Shown here: positions 63,142-64,000 of the stretch, in pieces
Numbering within the stretch: the stretch's first letter is position 1
Layout: each line of letters opens with the position of its first letter
DNA from: Branchipolynoe longqiensis
Taxonomy: Eukaryota; Annelida; Polychaeta; Phyllodocida; Polynoidae
DNA: 64,000 bases
Direction of reading: 5' to 3'
Assembly (NCBI GenBank): GCA_030323885.1
Contig: CM059192.1
Location: forward strand, 62,737,593-62,801,592
The notes under the pieces: model-generated
What the model was told of the DNA's origin: nothing
Databases searched by the model: none
Seen by the model: the letters and a program-made list of their open reading frames with translations, nothing else
Program-made: the position numbers and the translations under genes

Positions 63142-63589
63142 CTGAATAAGATACACTGTTATTATTATTATTAAATGACAAACTGGTGCAAACATATTAT
63201 AGATGACGCATCTTATTTCTGGCTGCACCCGGAGACCCATGCAATTGTATTTATTTAAGTCTTTTTTCTTTCTTTTTTTTTCAATTAGAAATAAAAAGCT
63301 GCAACAAAAACAGCTCCACTCAAGGCCGTAGTCTCAAGTTACTAATCTTCTCTATACAAAATCAAGAATCAAGGGAGAGTATAAATAGCCTGCGCCAACC
63401 GTGCTCCAGTCTGCCATTGTAATATGAGGAATGTTTTAACTAATCTAAATTTAGTATACTGACAACACCATTACACAAATTCCCTCCAGCTAGTTCCCTA
63501 ACAGGAAAATTAACCACTTCCTTTATAAGTTTATGACTCTCACTTACTTCTGGTGTGGGTGGGCATGACTTGAGCTTGACTTTGTATTC
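63142..63589. other. Intronic stretch, nothing recognised
   Basis: A (TAT)n run lies at 63,150-63,172 at the acceptor's polypyrimidine side. No exon is seen. Confidence 0.4.
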
Positions 63590-63665
63590 ATAATAAATCA
63601 ACTTACAGTTAAGTCTAGTTTAACTGTAATATTCTTACATCATCTTCCAATGTTCCAAATACCGA
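63590..63665. mobile_element. DIRS-like terminus scrap
   Basis: ATCAACTTACAGTTAAGTCT and ATTCTTACATCATCTTCCAA match the inverted terminus at 34,830-34,890. Confidence 0.65.
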
Positions 63666-64000
63666 AAGTCAAGTCCAGGTCGACTTCGTAGCTTTACTAG
63701 TTAATCATTCCAAATTGTCTCCTCCCCAGCAGACTTAATATCTATGCCCTAAAACAAATTTCCACACATATATATTATATATATGTAATGGGCGCACAAC
63801 ATAACACTCGTATGGTCGATACATCATTTATTACAAAACCAAGTTGTACAATGCATCTGGCTGGGCCAAGTGCCCTACCGAACATATGAAAGTGAAAGAA
63901 AAAATAAAAGTTGAAAAGGTCTATAGAGTAGCAGTGTTCCAGTCAAATTGCCGCGGCCGCAGCGCGCTCATAGGGTGTACACATCATCGAGCGCCATCCG
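63666..64000. other. Right edge, no gene seen
   Basis: No STPG2 first exon is recognisable here. Confidence 0.35.

Overview
The window is animal nuclear DNA. It shows spliced exons with GT/AG borders in introns of up to 15.5 kb, several tRNA-derived SINE families, DIRS-like tyrosine-recombinase retrotransposons, an RNase H-bearing LINE and PIF/Harbinger DNA transposons. This mixture, together with SINE sequences of a type I associate with molluscs and their relatives, points to a marine invertebrate, perhaps a lophotrochozoan. The organism call is inference, not proof.

One host gene runs through almost the whole window on the minus strand: an ortholog of STPG2 (sperm-tail PG-rich repeat protein 2). 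Nine exons can be placed exactly, from 63,141 down to 3,770. They carry 1,520 coding nt in one continuous frame with compatible splice phases (506 codons), and most encode a Pro-Gly-Pro-Gly-x-Tyr repeat. The start codon lies beyond the right edge and the stop codon beyond the left edge. Only about 2.4% of the window is STPG2 coding sequence.

Nearly everything else is intronic mobile DNA. From left to right: an internally deleted GC-rich tyrosine-recombinase (YR) retroelement (0.9-3.2 kb); DIRS, YR, Ty3/gypsy and SINE remnants (4-8.5 kb); Harbinger MITEs at 12.1, 15.5, 16.8 and 20.6 kb; another YR fragment (21.3-22.5 kb); a broken gene of a repeat-associated invertebrate family (26-34 kb) split by a full-length 5.7 kb LINE with a 12-bp target duplication and by a SINE with an 11-bp duplication; a 5.5 kb DIRS-like element (34.5-40 kb) carrying two SINEs; an inverted GC-rich YR element (41.5-45.1 kb); minisatellites (49.5-51.9 kb); a 4.36 kb Harbinger transposon with two convergent genes, itself broken by two LINE pieces (55.2-59.5 kb); and AT-rich palindromic arrays plus C-rich minisatellites (53.6-54.5 and 60.4-63 kb).

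The most useful points for follow-up are an exact 20-bp tandem duplication that doubles the splice donor of the first visible STPG2 exon, a pair of RFX X-box motifs (the classical ciliary-gene element) inside an STPG2 intron, a cluster of CTCF-like cores near 17-18 kb, and the layered Harbinger/LINE composite whose sub-terminal CGTATG arrays recur in a MITE.
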